A stretch of 64,000 nucleotides of DNA from Verrucomicrobiales bacterium (GCA_024233215.1 JACKPW010000018.1:86071-150070); one strand, 5' to 3'. Counted from the stretch's first letter, positions 9,457 to 20,000 are shown. Translations and numbers: made by a program. Notes: generated by a model not told the origin, from the sequence alone.

Positions 9457-9810
9457 GTGCAACGAATGATGATGAATCCGCTGAAAGCCCACCGGCGCAA
9501 GCGTCTCAGGCAACAACCGGTCCCGCCCGAGTGGCGCGCCATCCTGGCCAGAAACGTGGCCCATTTCCCGCTTCTCGCGCCTGACGACCAGGCCGAGTTG
9601 CTGGGGGATGTGCAGGTCTTCCAGGCTGAGAAGCACTTCGAGGGGTGCGACGGCCTGGCCATCACGCTCGAAATCAAGGTCGCCATCGCCGGTGAAGCGT
9701 GCCTGCTCCTGCTGCATCGCGACACCGACTATTTCCCCGTCTGTTCCACGATTCTCGTTTATCCGCATCCCTTTGCCTCGGACATCAAGCGCCGGGGGCA
9801 GGCGTGCTGA
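9457..9810 (+). pseudogene. N-terminal fragment of an MtfA-like (M90) zinc peptidase
   Basis: 117 residues from a GTG start with AGGAAGG just upstream. The sequence follows the N-terminal half of MtfA proteins: basic leader, WRAILARNVAHFPLL, then LLGDVQVFQAEKHFEG, CDGLAITLEIKVAIAGEACL, and CSTILVYPHPF. The family runs to about 250 residues with an HExxH catalytic motif in the second half; here the protein stops before that motif, and no continuation is seen in the other frames before the permease gene. The fragment cannot be a peptidase. It ends 11 bases before the permease start, so the deletion may have joined the two genes. Confidence 0.6.
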
Positions 9811-9821
9811 GTGGAGGACCG

Positions 9822-11075
9822 ATGATGATTGCGGCGATACCAACCCTGGTCGGAAAGCCCGCCGTGCTGTTCGTCTTCGTGCTGACTTACCTGGGGATCG
9901 GTGTTGGACGGGTTCCCGGGCTGAAACTCGACCGCACGGGGATTGTGATGCTGGGAGCGATAGCGATGATGGTCTTCGGTGGGGTACCGACAAACGAGAT
10001 CATCGGCTTCGTGAACTGGCCCACGATTCTGTTGTTGTTTGGTTTCTTCGTGCTTTCCGCGCAACTGCGGCTGTCCGGTTTCTTCGACGTGGTGGCCGGC
10101 GCCGTGGCCCGGCGGCTTGCTCATCCGGCACGCTTCCTCATGCTGTTGATGCTGGCGACCGCGGGCTTGTCGGCTTTCCTAAACCACGACATCGTCTGTT
10201 TTGTGTTTACGCCTGTTGTGGCGACGGCCCTGGTGAACCGACGGTTGAACCCGGTGCCATTCCTCATTGCGCTGGCCCTCGCCAGCAACCTCGGCGCCGG
10301 GCTCACCCTGGTGGGCAATCCCCAGGACATGATGATCGCCCAGGTCGCGGGGTTGAGCTTTGGACGCTACGCATTGTGGTGCCTCTCGCCCGTCGTGTTC
10401 GCGTTGGTGGCAGCCTATGGCATCATCTGGTTTCTTTCGCGCACGCGTCTGACTTTGACCGACTCGATTGTTGCCGAATCCCCTGTGGCAACGCATCCCT
10501 TCAACCGGCCCCACACGATCAAGGGGTTGATGATTCTCGTGGTTGTCATCGCTTTGTTGTTCACCGGGCTGCCGAAGGAACTGGTGGCGCTGACGGCGGC
10601 GGGTATTCATCTTGCCAGTCCCAAATTCCGGACCGACGATCTGCTAAGACTGGTCGACTGGCCGATCCTGGTACTGTTCATGGGGCTGTTCGTGGTGACG
10701 GGCGCGTTCCAGACGACGGGCTACGGCGAGCAGGCCGTGCATTGGCTGGCGCAGCTGGGCCTGCACCTGGAATCACCGCCGGTGCTGGCGCTGGCGACCG
10801 CGGCCCTGTCGAACGTGATCAACAACTCCGCGGCGGTGATGCTGCTGCTCAAGGTGGCGAATGTCGCTCATCCGCCTGCCGCCTACGTCCTGGCGCTCGC
10901 GAACAGCTTCGGCGGCAGCCTGCTCATTCTCGGTAGCGTCTCGAACATCATCGTTGTGCACCAAGCCCGCGAACTGGGCATCCGGATTTCTTTTGGCGAC
11001 TTCGCCCGACTGGGGATTCCCGTAACGCTGGCGGCCTTGGGCGGACTGGTGGCCTGGGTGGCTTTAATGGCTTGA
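9822..11075 (+). CDS. SLC13/ArsB-NhaD superfamily anion permease
   Basis: About 417 residues. Two ATGs at 9822 and 9825 follow GGAGGA (9813-9818); the open frame reaches back to 9699 but that stretch overlaps the MtfA fragment and is not membrane-like. Ten to twelve hydrophobic helices are visible. The two inverted halves each carry the family's broken-helix signature, FLNHDIVCFVFTPVV near residue 120 and NVINNSAAVMLLL near 330, and LVGNPQDMMIA is a further conserved stretch. The substrate could be an anion such as sulfate, arsenite or a dicarboxylate; the sequence does not decide. The gene is convergent with the small secreted protein at 11169. Confidence 0.88.
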   Translation: MMIAAIPTLVGKPAVLFVFVLTYLGIGVGRVPGLKLDRTGIVMLGAIAMMVFGGVPTNEIIGFVNWPTILLLFGFFVLSAQLRLSGFFDVVAGAVARRLAHPARFLMLLMLATAGLSAFLNHDIVCFVFTPVVATALVNRRLNPVPFLIALALASNLGAGLTLVGNPQDMMIAQVAGLSFGRYALWCLSPVVFALVAAYGIIWFLSRTRLTLTDSIVAESPVATHPFNRPHTIKGLMILVVVIALLFTGLPKELVALTAAGIHLASPKFRTDDLLRLVDWPILVLFMGLFVVTGAFQTTGYGEQAVHWLAQLGLHLESPPVLALATAALSNVINNSAAVMLLLKVANVAHPPAAYVLALANSFGGSLLILGSVSNIIVVHQARELGIRISFGDFARLGIPVTLAALGGLVAWVALMA

Positions 11076-11105
11076 ATCACCAATCCCATACCCGACCCGT
11101 GGCGG

Positions 11106-11126
11106 GCCGAGGCCTCCGGTCTCGGC
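11106..11126. terminator. Weak hairpin between convergent genes
   Basis: Six-base stem GCCGAG/CTCGGC with a nine-base loop, between the ends of the permease and the small secreted protein gene. There is no T-tract on either side, so an intrinsic terminator is only possible, not shown. Confidence 0.25.
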
Positions 11127-11168
11127 GGTATCGCCAACCCCCCCCCGGGCAACATGAACGACGGTAAC

Positions 11169-11576
11169 TTACTTGCCTTTGACGGAAATCACTTTGACAA
11201 GGTCGGTTCCGAAGAAACTGCTCCCGTCTGTCTTGTCTCCCACCAGGGTCAATCTGACTTCCCCAAGCCGAACGCTGTCCTTGACGTCATCAATGCAGAA
11301 CTTGGCCACCAACTCACCCCGATTGTCCGCGAAGGTGACTTCAACGGGAATGCCATCGAGTGTAACGGAGGCTCCCACAACATTGCTGTACGGAATCTCA
11401 GCATGGACCGTCACCCAAATCCCGGAGGATTCTAGGTTGAGCGTGCTGGGGGAGATGACGATCGTCACTTGGTTGTCATCTTGGGCACGGGCGGCTTCCT
11501 CTACAGCGAGGACCATAGACAACGCCAATCCAAGCATGGCACTTGTGAGCAGGTAACGAATAGAGGACTTGTGCAT
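11169..11576 (-). CDS. Small secreted protein with a single beta-sandwich-like domain
   Basis: 135 residues from the ATG at 11576, chosen because GGAGAG stands six bases upstream and a signal peptide starts there (RYLLTSAMLGLALSMVLA, cleavage near Ala-Gln 31-32). The longer open frame upstream has no protein character. The mature part matches a domain I recall from archaeal and bacterial repeat proteins: ISPSTLNLESSGIWVTVHAE, a variable loop, GELVAKFCIDDV, GEVRLTLVGDKTDG. It probably forms an Ig-like sandwich, exported and of unknown binding partner. A diverged paralogue is encoded at 45154-45570. The gene is convergent with the permease and has about 380 bases of empty upstream sequence. Confidence 0.72.
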   Translation of the reverse strand: MHKSSIRYLLTSAMLGLALSMVLAVEEAARAQDDNQVTIVISPSTLNLESSGIWVTVHAEIPYSNVVGASVTLDGIPVEVTFADNRGELVAKFCIDDVKDSVRLGEVRLTLVGDKTDGSSFFGTDLVKVISVKGK

Positions 11577-11957
11577 AATTGCTCTCCGTTTCTTGGGAAC
11601 GCCGGTTGGCCGTCCAACCCGCAGCAGGGACGGGACCACGACAGCAGCTGTCATCCCAACTATTTCGCCCTGCAAGCACATGATGTTCAGACGAGAGCTC
11701 AAACGGCAACCAACAGCCTTGAACCGGAGGCAATGGCAGCAACTTGTCAGGTTAACGTCAACACCAAAACCACCGCGCAAGCTGCAAGCAATCTGCGGGC
11801 GCGCCGGCAAAACCCGCTTGCGCCGGAGCTTCACCCGCGGCAAACCGCGCTTCACCGCCCTCAACTGCCACTTCACCCCTGTGGTCGGGCGTGAAGTGCA
11901 CTAATTGACGACTTTAAGCGCTCTTGCCTCCCGAACCGGACGCAAGCTGCGTGTCAC
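11577..11957. other. Intergenic region between divergent genes
   Basis: About 380 bases, less GC-rich on the left. A hairpin CACTTCAC (11869-11876)/GTGAAGTG (11891-11898) lies 60 bases before the cytochrome gene; it has no T-tract and could be an operator or leader structure. No ribosome site is evident before the cytochrome ATG at 11958. No convincing gene was seen. Confidence 0.4.
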
Positions 11958-14864
11958 ATGTCGTCAACCCGGAACCAACCTGAAGGCCCACCGGCCGGGG
12001 AGCCGCCTCCGCCCCCGGTGCGGCGCCGTCGTTATGTCCGTGCTGTCGGGCCGCGCCTGCGCATCCTGCTGACGGCGATCCTGGGGTTGGTGGCGGTGCT
12101 CGGGGCAAATTCCGCCTACCTGTTGAGCATCACGGTCCTCGAGTGGGCGAGCGGGTTGTCGTACCAGAACTACTTCTATCAGTTCATGTTCCTGGCGCAT
12201 CTGGCCCTGGGACTGCTCCTGCTGGTGCCGTTCATCATCTTCTGCGTGGGCCATATCCGGGCCGCGGCGCGGCGCACGAATCGACGCGCGGTGCGGGCGG
12301 GTTGGGGGGTGTTTGCGGCGAGTGGGATCCTGCTGGTGAGCGGGATTGCCCTGATGCGGATCGAGGGATTTGAACTGCGGAATCCGGAGCTGCGGTCGGG
12401 GGCCTACTGGGCACACGTGATTGCCCCGTTGCTGGTGGTCTGGCTTTACGTGCTGCACCGGCTGGCGGGACCGCGCATCAAGTGGCGTGTGGGGCTGTCG
12501 TGGGCCGGGGCGGTGGCGGCGGTGGTGGCCGGCATGGTCTGGTTGCACAGCCAGGATCCGCGGCAGTGGAACGTGGTGGGGCCGGAGGAAGGCGAGCAGT
12601 ATTTCCGGCCCTCCCTGGCCCGCACGGCCTCGGGCAACTTCATTCCCGCCCGGACGCTCATGATGGATCAGTATTGCCAGGAGTGTCATGCCGACGGCTA
12701 TGAAGGCTGGTTCCACAGCGCCCACCACTTCAGTTCGTTCAACAACCCGGCCTATCTGTTCAGCGTGCAGGAGACGCGGCAGGTGGCGTTGGAACGGGAC
12801 GGGGACGTGAAGGCGTCCCGCTGGTGCGCGGGGTGCCACGATCCCGTGCCATTCTTCAGCGGGGCGTTTGATGACCCCCACTTCGACATCCAGAACGATC
12901 CGACGGCCATTGCCGGGGTGACCTGCACGGCCTGTCATTCCATCGTGAACGTGAACAGCACGGTGGGCAACGCCGACTACACCATCGAGGAACCGATCCA
13001 CTATCCGTTCGCCTTCAGCACGAACCGTGTGCTGGCGTTCCTGAACCGGCTGCTGGTGAAGGCCAAGCCGGAGTTTCACAAGAAGACCTTTCTCAAACCC
13101 CTCCATCAGACCGCCGAGTTCTGCTCGGTTTGCCACAAGGTCAACCTCCCGCGCGACCTCAACCACTACAAGGACTGGCTGCGCGGCCAGAACAGCTACG
13201 ACAGCTTCCTGCTCAGCGGGGTCTCCGGCCACGGTGCCCGCAGCTTCTATTACCCCCGGCACGCGGAGGGAAACTGCAACGGTTGTCACATGCCACTGCA
13301 GGCCTCGGACGATTTCGGGGCGCGGATGTTCAACCCGACCAACAACGTCCTCAGCATTCACGATCACCTGTTCCCCGGCGGCAACACGGCCCTCCCGTTC
13401 TGGCGCGGCGAAACGAATGCCGTCCTGGCCCAACAGGCGATCCTGAAGGACTGCGCGCGCATTGACCTCTTCGGTCTGAAACGGGGGGGCACCATCGACG
13501 GCGAATTGATCGCGCCGTTGCGGCCGGAACTGCCGGTACTGGAGCCCGGGGAAACCTACCTGTTGGAGGTCGTGGTCCGGACCTTGACGCTGGGTCATCT
13601 GCTGACCCAGGGGACGGTGGATTCCAACGAGCTTTGGGTGGACGTGCGCGTGGTGGGAGCGGACGGGGAGACCCTCGGACGCAGCGGGGGTCTGGGACCG
13701 CACGGCGAGGTCGATGCCTGGTCGCACTTTCTGAACGTCTACATGCTGGACAAGGACGGGAACCGCATCGACCGCCGCAATCCGCAGGACATCTTCACCC
13801 CGCTCTACAACCACCAGATTCCACCCGGTGCGGGGCAGGTGGTGCACTACACGTTTACTGTGCCGCCGGATTGTCCGGGACCGGTGCGGATCGAGGCGCG
13901 CCTGAACTACCGCAAGTTCGACACGATCTACGTGAACCACATCAAGGATCCGGACTACCGGAAGGGCGCGGCGTTTGGCGTGACGAATGACCTGCCGATC
14001 ACGCGGATCGCGGAGGACCAGTTGGTGCTGCCAGTGGCCCGGGAAATGGGGGATCCGAAATCCGACATCGGCGACAATGAATCCGAAGTGCCCGCCCCGC
14101 CATCCGGGATCGTCGAGTGGCAGCGCTGGAACGATTACGGGATCGGGCTGTTGCTGGAGGGTAACCAGGGGAGCGAGAAGGGCGAGTTGATCCAGGCCGC
14201 GGCAGCGTTCCGGGAGGTGGAGCGGTTGGGGCGCTGGGACGGGCCCGTGAACCAGGCCCGGGTGTTTTTCAAGGAAGGACGGCTGGACGATGCGGTCCAC
14301 GCCCTGCAACGCGCCGCCGCCGCAGATCCGCCGGCGCCGCGCTGGTTGGTGGCCTGGTTCACCGGCCTGGTCAACAAGCAGAACGGTTATCTGGACCAGG
14401 CCATCGCGGACTTGCGGAGCGTGGTCGAGGATCGCAGCGAGGCGATGGTCGCCCGCGGGCTGGACTTCAGTCGGGATTACCTCGCGCTCAACGAGCTGGG
14501 GCAAACGCTCTTTGAACGGGCCAAGCAGGAGCGGGAGGATCCGGAATCCCAGCGCCGGTTCCTCGAGCGCGCCCGCGATCGTTTTCATCAGGCCCTCGCC
14601 GAGGATGGCGAAAACCTGACCGCGCATCACAACCTCGCGCTGATTGAAACCCAGCTTGGCAACGACACCGCGGCGGAGGAGCATCGCCGCTTGCACGAGA
14701 AGTTCCGGCCCGACGACAACGCCCGGGATCGCGCGGTGAACCTTGAGCGCCGCCGAAATCCCGCCGCCGACCACGCCGCGCAATCCGTGGTGCTCTATCC
14801 GCTGCAGCGGCGGGGCGCCTTTGAACTGCCGGCCGAAGCCTCCGTCGTGGCCGCGAGACCGTGA
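11958..14864 (+). CDS. Membrane-anchored pentaheme c-type cytochrome with C-terminal TPR region
   Basis: 968 residues. After a Pro/Arg-rich leader come about five membrane helices (near 33-55, 71-97, 113-131, 147-165, 176-194). Five CxxCH heme sites follow: CQECH 240, CAGCH 290, CTACH 323, CSVCH 389 and CNGCH 440. Extra His residues (FHSAHHF, SIHDH) may be distal ligands. About 500-690 is a beta-rich domain and about 715-910 carries TPR-like helices (DDAVHALQRAAAADPPAPR, AHHNLALIETQLGNDTAAEE). It should move electrons at the outer face of the cytoplasmic membrane; the partner and substrate are unknown. Its stop overlaps the next gene's GTG (GTGA), so the two products are probably made together. 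Confidence 0.85.
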   Translation: MSSTRNQPEGPPAGEPPPPPVRRRRYVRAVGPRLRILLTAILGLVAVLGANSAYLLSITVLEWASGLSYQNYFYQFMFLAHLALGLLLLVPFIIFCVGHIRAAARRTNRRAVRAGWGVFAASGILLVSGIALMRIEGFELRNPELRSGAYWAHVIAPLLVVWLYVLHRLAGPRIKWRVGLSWAGAVAAVVAGMVWLHSQDPRQWNVVGPEEGEQYFRPSLARTASGNFIPARTLMMDQYCQECHADGYEGWFHSAHHFSSFNNPAYLFSVQETRQVALERDGDVKASRWCAGCHDPVPFFSGAFDDPHFDIQNDPTAIAGVTCTACHSIVNVNSTVGNADYTIEEPIHYPFAFSTNRVLAFLNRLLVKAKPEFHKKTFLKPLHQTAEFCSVCHKVNLPRDLNHYKDWLRGQNSYDSFLLSGVSGHGARSFYYPRHAEGNCNGCHMPLQASDDFGARMFNPTNNVLSIHDHLFPGGNTALPFWRGETNAVLAQQAILKDCARIDLFGLKRGGTIDGELIAPLRPELPVLEPGETYLLEVVVRTLTLGHLLTQGTVDSNELWVDVRVVGADGETLGRSGGLGPHGEVDAWSHFLNVYMLDKDGNRIDRRNPQDIFTPLYNHQIPPGAGQVVHYTFTVPPDCPGPVRIEARLNYRKFDTIYVNHIKDPDYRKGAAFGVTNDLPITRIAEDQLVLPVAREMGDPKSDIGDNESEVPAPPSGIVEWQRWNDYGIGLLLEGNQGSEKGELIQAAAAFREVERLGRWDGPVNQARVFFKEGRLDDAVHALQRAAAADPPAPRWLVAWFTGLVNKQNGYLDQAIADLRSVVEDRSEAMVARGLDFSRDYLALNELGQTLFERAKQEREDPESQRRFLERARDRFHQALAEDGENLTAHHNLALIETQLGNDTAAEEHRRLHEKFRPDDNARDRAVNLERRRNPAADHAAQSVVLYPLQRRGAFELPAEASVVAARP

Positions 14865-16819
14865 AGCCCAATCCACGAAAACCCCGGCCCGGGGATCAGG
14901 AACCCATGAGCAGGAAAGACGAAACCCCATCGCCCCGCCGGCCTTCCCCGCCATCGCGGGAAGAGGACCTCCTGATTGTCGATGAAGCCGGGGACGAGGA
15001 GGTTGTCGAGCACTACGATGACGCGATCATCGGCCGGGCATTCAAGGGGTCGCTGGTCGTGCTGGCGGTGCTGATCGCGGGAGGTGTCGGGGCGTTCCTC
15101 TACCTCAAGCGCAAGCCCGAGGTGGCTCCGCCGCCCCTGGCCGACCTGAGTGCCCCCCAGGTGCCGCCCTCCGCCGTCAGCGAAATCCCGGCGGTCCGGT
15201 TCACCGACATCACGCGTGAGGCGGGCATCACCTTCACGCACAACAGCGGCGCGTATGGCGACAAGCTCCTGCCCGAGAGCATGGGAGGTTCGGTGGCGTT
15301 TCTGGACTTCGACGCGGACGGCGACCAGGACCTTTTCTTCGTGAACTCGTGCAACTGGTCCTGGCGGGAACCGGCGGAGCCGCCGAGCACCCAGGCACTT
15401 TATGAGAACGATGGCTCCGGCCATTTCCGCGATGTGACCGCGGGCTCGGGTCTGGACGTGGTCTTCTACGGGCAAGGCTGTGCGGTCGGGGACTACGACA
15501 ATGACGGTCTCCCGGATCTCTTCATCAGCGCCGTCCACGGCAACCGCCTCTATCACAACCTCGGTCACGGCAAGTTCGTCGACGTGACCCAGGAAGCGGG
15601 GGTGGGCGGGTCCGGTCAGGATTGGAGCACCAGTTGCGCCTTCCTGGACGTGGACAACGACGGCCGCCTGGACCTGTTCGTCTGCAACTACGTGCAATGG
15701 TCGCGCGAGATCGACATGGAGGTGGGTTACAAGCTGGTCGGCATCGGGCGCGCCTACGGCCAGCCGCGGGACTTTCCCGGGACCTTCCCGTTTCTCTATC
15801 ACAACGAGGGCAACGGCCGGTTTGTCGATGTCTCGAAATGGGCCGGAGTCCAGGTGAAGAACCCCATCACAGGTGTGCCCATGGCGAAGTCGCTCGGGGT
15901 GGCCCCGGTCGACCTGGATGCCGACGGCTGGCTCGACCTGGTCGTGGCCAACGACACCGTGCAGAACTACGTCTTCCACAACAACCACGACGGGACCTTC
16001 GCCGAGATCGGCGCCCTTTCCGGCATTGCCTTCGACAGTTACGGGCAGACCCGCGGGGCGATGGGCATTGACACCGCCCGGTTTCGCAACGACGACACGC
16101 TCGGCATCGCGATTGGGAACTTCGCCAACGAAATGACCGCGCTCTACGTCTCGCAGCGCAAGGAACTCACCTTCGCCGACGAGGCGATCATCGAGGGCGT
16201 CGGGCCGGCCAGCCGCATGCTGCTCAAGTTCGGCATCTTCTTCTTCGACTACGACCTCGACGGCCGCCTGGACGTGATGACGGCGAACGGCCATCTGGAG
16301 ACGGACATCAGCAAGGTGCAGGAAAGCCAGACCTACGCGCAACCGGCCCAACTGTTCTGGAATGCCGGCGCGCGGCGTGGCCCCCGTTTCCTGGCGGTTC
16401 CGCCGGCGAAATGTGGGGAGGATCTCTTCCAACCGATGGTGGGCCGCGGGTCGGCGTATGCGGACATCGACGGCGATGGCGACCTCGACGTGATCCTCGT
16501 TCAGACCGGCGGCCCTCCCATGCTGTTGCGCAACGACCAGGACCTCGGCCGCAACTGGATTCGGTTGCGGCTGGTCGGCAAGCATGGCAACCGGGATGGG
16601 ATCGGCGCGGAGGTCGTCTTGCGCAGCCGCGGTGTGAGCCAGTCCCGGACCGTGGTCCCCACGCACGGTTACCTCTCCCAATCCGAACTGCCGCTCACGT
16701 TTGGACTGGGCAAGGGCGGCGAAGTGGACGGGGTTGAGATCCTCTGGCCGGGAGGAAAGCAGCAGAGCCTGGGTCGGCTCGAGCCGAACCAGGTCCACGT
16801 CATCACGGAGCCGGAATAG
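14861..16819 (+). CDS. CRTAC1-family protein: FG-GAP/VCBS repeats with C-terminal ASPIC/UnbV domain, membrane anchored
   Basis: 652 residues from GTG 14861, which overlaps the cytochrome stop by four bases; ATG 14906 (residue 16, with AGGAA just upstream) is an alternative start. One membrane helix lies at about 58-78 (SLVVLAVLIAGGVGAFLYL). The outside part has FG-GAP/VCBS blades with calcium-type loops (DFDADGDQDLFFVN, DYDNDGLPDLFISA, DVDNDGRLDLFVCN, DLDADGWLDLVVAN, DIDGDGDLDVILVQ), ending in the ASPIC/UnbV domain at about 560-650 (RLRLVGKHGNRDGIGAEV, HGYLSQSELPLTFGLG). Such proteins commonly neighbour TPR or cytochrome genes in soil bacteria; their function is unclear. Pairing with a pentaheme cytochrome suggests a shared envelope complex (inference). 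Confidence 0.9.
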   Translation: MKPNPRKPRPGDQEPMSRKDETPSPRRPSPPSREEDLLIVDEAGDEEVVEHYDDAIIGRAFKGSLVVLAVLIAGGVGAFLYLKRKPEVAPPPLADLSAPQVPPSAVSEIPAVRFTDITREAGITFTHNSGAYGDKLLPESMGGSVAFLDFDADGDQDLFFVNSCNWSWREPAEPPSTQALYENDGSGHFRDVTAGSGLDVVFYGQGCAVGDYDNDGLPDLFISAVHGNRLYHNLGHGKFVDVTQEAGVGGSGQDWSTSCAFLDVDNDGRLDLFVCNYVQWSREIDMEVGYKLVGIGRAYGQPRDFPGTFPFLYHNEGNGRFVDVSKWAGVQVKNPITGVPMAKSLGVAPVDLDADGWLDLVVANDTVQNYVFHNNHDGTFAEIGALSGIAFDSYGQTRGAMGIDTARFRNDDTLGIAIGNFANEMTALYVSQRKELTFADEAIIEGVGPASRMLLKFGIFFFDYDLDGRLDVMTANGHLETDISKVQESQTYAQPAQLFWNAGARRGPRFLAVPPAKCGEDLFQPMVGRGSAYADIDGDGDLDVILVQTGGPPMLLRNDQDLGRNWIRLRLVGKHGNRDGIGAEVVLRSRGVSQSRTVVPTHGYLSQSELPLTFGLGKGGEVDGVEILWPGGKQQSLGRLEPNQVHVITEPE

Positions 16820-16828
16820 CCGCGCGTC

Positions 16829-16885
16829 AGGTCGGAGCCCAGTCACCGCGGCGGCTACGGCGGGGGGTTCGACCGGCCCCGGAGT
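16829..16885 (+). repeat. Copy C, short member of the dispersed intergenic repeat
   Basis: Contains CGGAGCCCAGTCACCGCGG directly followed by CGGCTACGG, sharing the GCGGCTACGG core with the copy at 22641-22760. Located in the 267-base gap between the CRTAC1 gene and the large kinase, which otherwise shows no gene. Similarity to the other copies is limited to the core, so membership is tentative. Confidence 0.4.
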
Positions 16886-17086
16886 TCAGGCTTTGCTGAC
16901 GGGGACATTGAGTTAGACTGGCCCCCAGCCCAGCATATGAGGAACGACGGACGCCATCAGACCGGTCAGTCAGCCGTCATCCTGACGCACCTCTCCGGTC
17001 CCTTCCGGGGGCCGGTTTGGGGGGGCATTTCCCCGGGACCTTCCGTTGGCACGCCACCCTCCTTGAGGTGATAAGACTCCCGTTGT

Positions 17087-20000
17087 ATGTCGAACCCTGC
17101 TCCTTCCCCGCACCGGACCTCGCCGCCGTTTCGTCTGCCCGGCCGGCAGTCGGCCGCCAGGATCGCGCTCGCTTACGCCATTCTGGGAGCGATCTGGATT
17201 CTGGGATCCGGGTGGTTGCTGCAGGCGCTGGTTCAGGATGACGGCCTGGTGCATCGGATCGAGATATACAAGGGTTGGCTGTACGTCGGGGTCACGGGCC
17301 TGCTGCTCTGGCTCGTGCTGGACCGATACTTCCGCGTGCTCCGGCACTCGGGGGAGCTGCTTCAGGAGAGCGAGGAACGCTGCAGACAGGCGCTCCAGGG
17401 AACCGCGCAAGGGGTCTGGGACTGGGACCTCCGGACCAATCAGGTATTCTACAGTCCGGAGTCACGCGCCCTGCTCGGGCATGAACCGCTGGAGACTCAG
17501 GGGGCACAGACCGAGTGGGAATCCCGGATTCACCCCGACGACCTGCCCCTCGCCCGCCAGGCGCTCCGGGACTGTTTCGAAGGCCGCTCGGAGGTTTACC
17601 AGAGTGAACACCGGCTGCGCTGCAAGGACGGGAGTTACCGCTGGATTCTGGACCAAGGGAGGGTCACCGCCCGCGCACCGGAAGGAAAGCCGTTGCGGAT
17701 GGTGGGCACGCATGCCGACATTCATCGGCGCAAACAGGCGGAGGAGTTGGGGCGTATCGAACATGATTTGGTGCTGGCGCTGGCCGCCACCGACGGTCTC
17801 GAAACGGGCATGCGGCTTTGTTTGGATGCGGCGATCCGGGCGGCGGGCCTCGGCGCAGGGGGCGGCTATCTCGTCGACCCCGCAAGCGGGGCACTTGAGT
17901 TGCTTGTGCACCAGGGTGTTTCCGCTGATTTTTTGGCCGCCGTGGCCCGCCTCGATCCGGAATCGCCGCCGTTTCGCCTGATCGCCGCAGGCCGGCCTGT
18001 CTATACTTGGTTTGAGGATCTGCCCGGGAGCGAGACCCGTCCCGAAACCCGCGAGGGACTGCAGTCGACCGCCGTCCTTCCCATTTCCAACCAGGGGCAG
18101 CTTCTGGGATGTCTGACCGTTGCGTCGCGAACCCGGGAGGCGATTCCACCGATTGTCCGGGAGTCGCTTGAGACCATCGCCGCCAGTGCGGGCGAGGCGA
18201 TCGCACGACTGCAGGGGCGGGAGGCGTTGCGCCGGAGCGAGGAGCGATATCGGGGCATCTTCGACGAGTCGGTGGTGGCGATCTACGTGTTCGACGAACA
18301 GAAGCGCTTCGTGGACTCGAACCAGGCGGGTCTCGATCTGCTGGGCTATTCGCGGGAAGAGCTATTGCAACTGAGCATTCCTGACGTGGACGCCGATCCC
18401 TTGGTGGTGCTGCCGGCACATGAACGACTGCTCTCCGGCGGGCGGCTCATCAACTACGAGCACCGGCTCCGACGCAAGGACGGCAGCATCATCACGGTGC
18501 TCAACAACTCCCGTCCGCTGACCGATGTGCACGGGACTCCAGTCGGGATGCAGAGCACCCTGATTGACATCACCGAGCGGAAGCGGGCGGAGGAGGTTCT
18601 CCAGGAGCGGCTGCGATTGCAGGATCAGCTGGCGCAGGTCGCCGCCACCGTGCCCGGCCTGATCTATTCCTTCCGGCTCCGCCCGGACGGTTCCCTGTCC
18701 GTCCCCTTCACGACCGGAATGATCACGGAAATCTACGGGCTGCGACCGGAGGACGTGCGGGAGGATGCCACACGGTTGCTCGCCCACGTGCACCCCGATG
18801 ACCGGGAGGCCTTCGGCCGGAGCATCGCCCTGTCCGCGCAGCATCTGGAACCGTGGAACCACATCTTCCGGGCCCGGCATCCGCAGAAAGGGGAGATCTG
18901 GGTCGAGGGGAATTCGGTGCCCCGCCGGGAGCCGGACGGAGGCATTCTCTGGCACGGTTACATGCAGGATGTGACCGCCCGGCATGAGGCTGCCGAGGCG
19001 CTGCGGCACTCGCATTCCCTGTTGGCCGCCACGCTGGAGTCGACCGCCGACGGCATTCTGGTGGTCGATCCTGCGGGGGGCGTGACCAGCTTCAACCGGC
19101 GGTTTCTGGAACTCTGGCGGATCCCGGAAACCGTGGCGGATTCCCGGGATGACGCGCGACTGCTGGAGTCGGTGCACGAACAACTCGAAGATCCGGACGC
19201 ATTTCTTACGAGGGTCCGGGAGTTGTATGCCACGCCTGAGGCCACCTCCAGGGACGAGGTCCGGTTCCAGGACGGACGCGTGTTCGAGCGGTACTCCAGA
19301 CCCCAGCGGGTCGGCGACACCATCGTCGGGCGGGTGTGGAGTTTCCGGGATGTCACCGAGCAGAAGCAGGCCGAGGAAGGACTCCGAGAGAGCGAGAACC
19401 GGTTCCGGGCGTTGATCGAGAACGCCCCCGACGGGGTGGTGCTGTTGAGTGCGGAAGGCGTCATGCGCTATGCGAGTCCCACCGCCTGCGCGATGTTCGG
19501 GGTGGATCCCGAGGGGGTTTCTCAAGTGGATCCCGCCGCGGGAACGCATCCGCAGGATCTGCCACAGGTGCTGGCGGCCTTGGACGATGTGCGGAAGATG
19601 CCGGACCAGGTGGTCACGCTGGAGTACCGCTTCCGCCATGCTGACGGAGGTTGGATCTGGATCGAGAGCACCTTCACCAACCTCTGCGGCGTGCCGGGAG
19701 TGGACGCAATTGTCATCAACTTCCGGAATATCCATGACCGGAAACTCGCGGAGGAGGCGCTGGCCACCGAGGCCGCCCGGCGGCGCGTCCTGATCGAAGG
19801 TTCCCGGGACGGGATCGTGGTGCTGCACAGCGATGGGCGGGTCTTCGAGGCGAACCGGCGGTTTGCGGAAATGCTGGGTTGCACGGTGGAAGAAACGCGG
19901 TCCCTGCATGTCTGGGATTGGGATCAGGACTGGCCGCGGGAACGTGTGCTGGAGGCCATTCGCGCACTCGGCCCGGAAGGGGCGTTCTTTGAGACCCGCC

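Noticed and set aside
11869..11898. Hairpin CACTTCAC/GTGAAGTG as an intrinsic terminator
   Set aside because: There is no T-tract after it and no gene ends there on the plus strand; it lies in a divergent promoter region.
11964..14954. Very long minus-strand open frame opposite the cytochrome gene
   Set aside because: It mirrors a gene with heme motifs and membrane helices; its product is rich in His, Arg, Gln and Pro without domains. High GC removes stop codons from the shadow frame.
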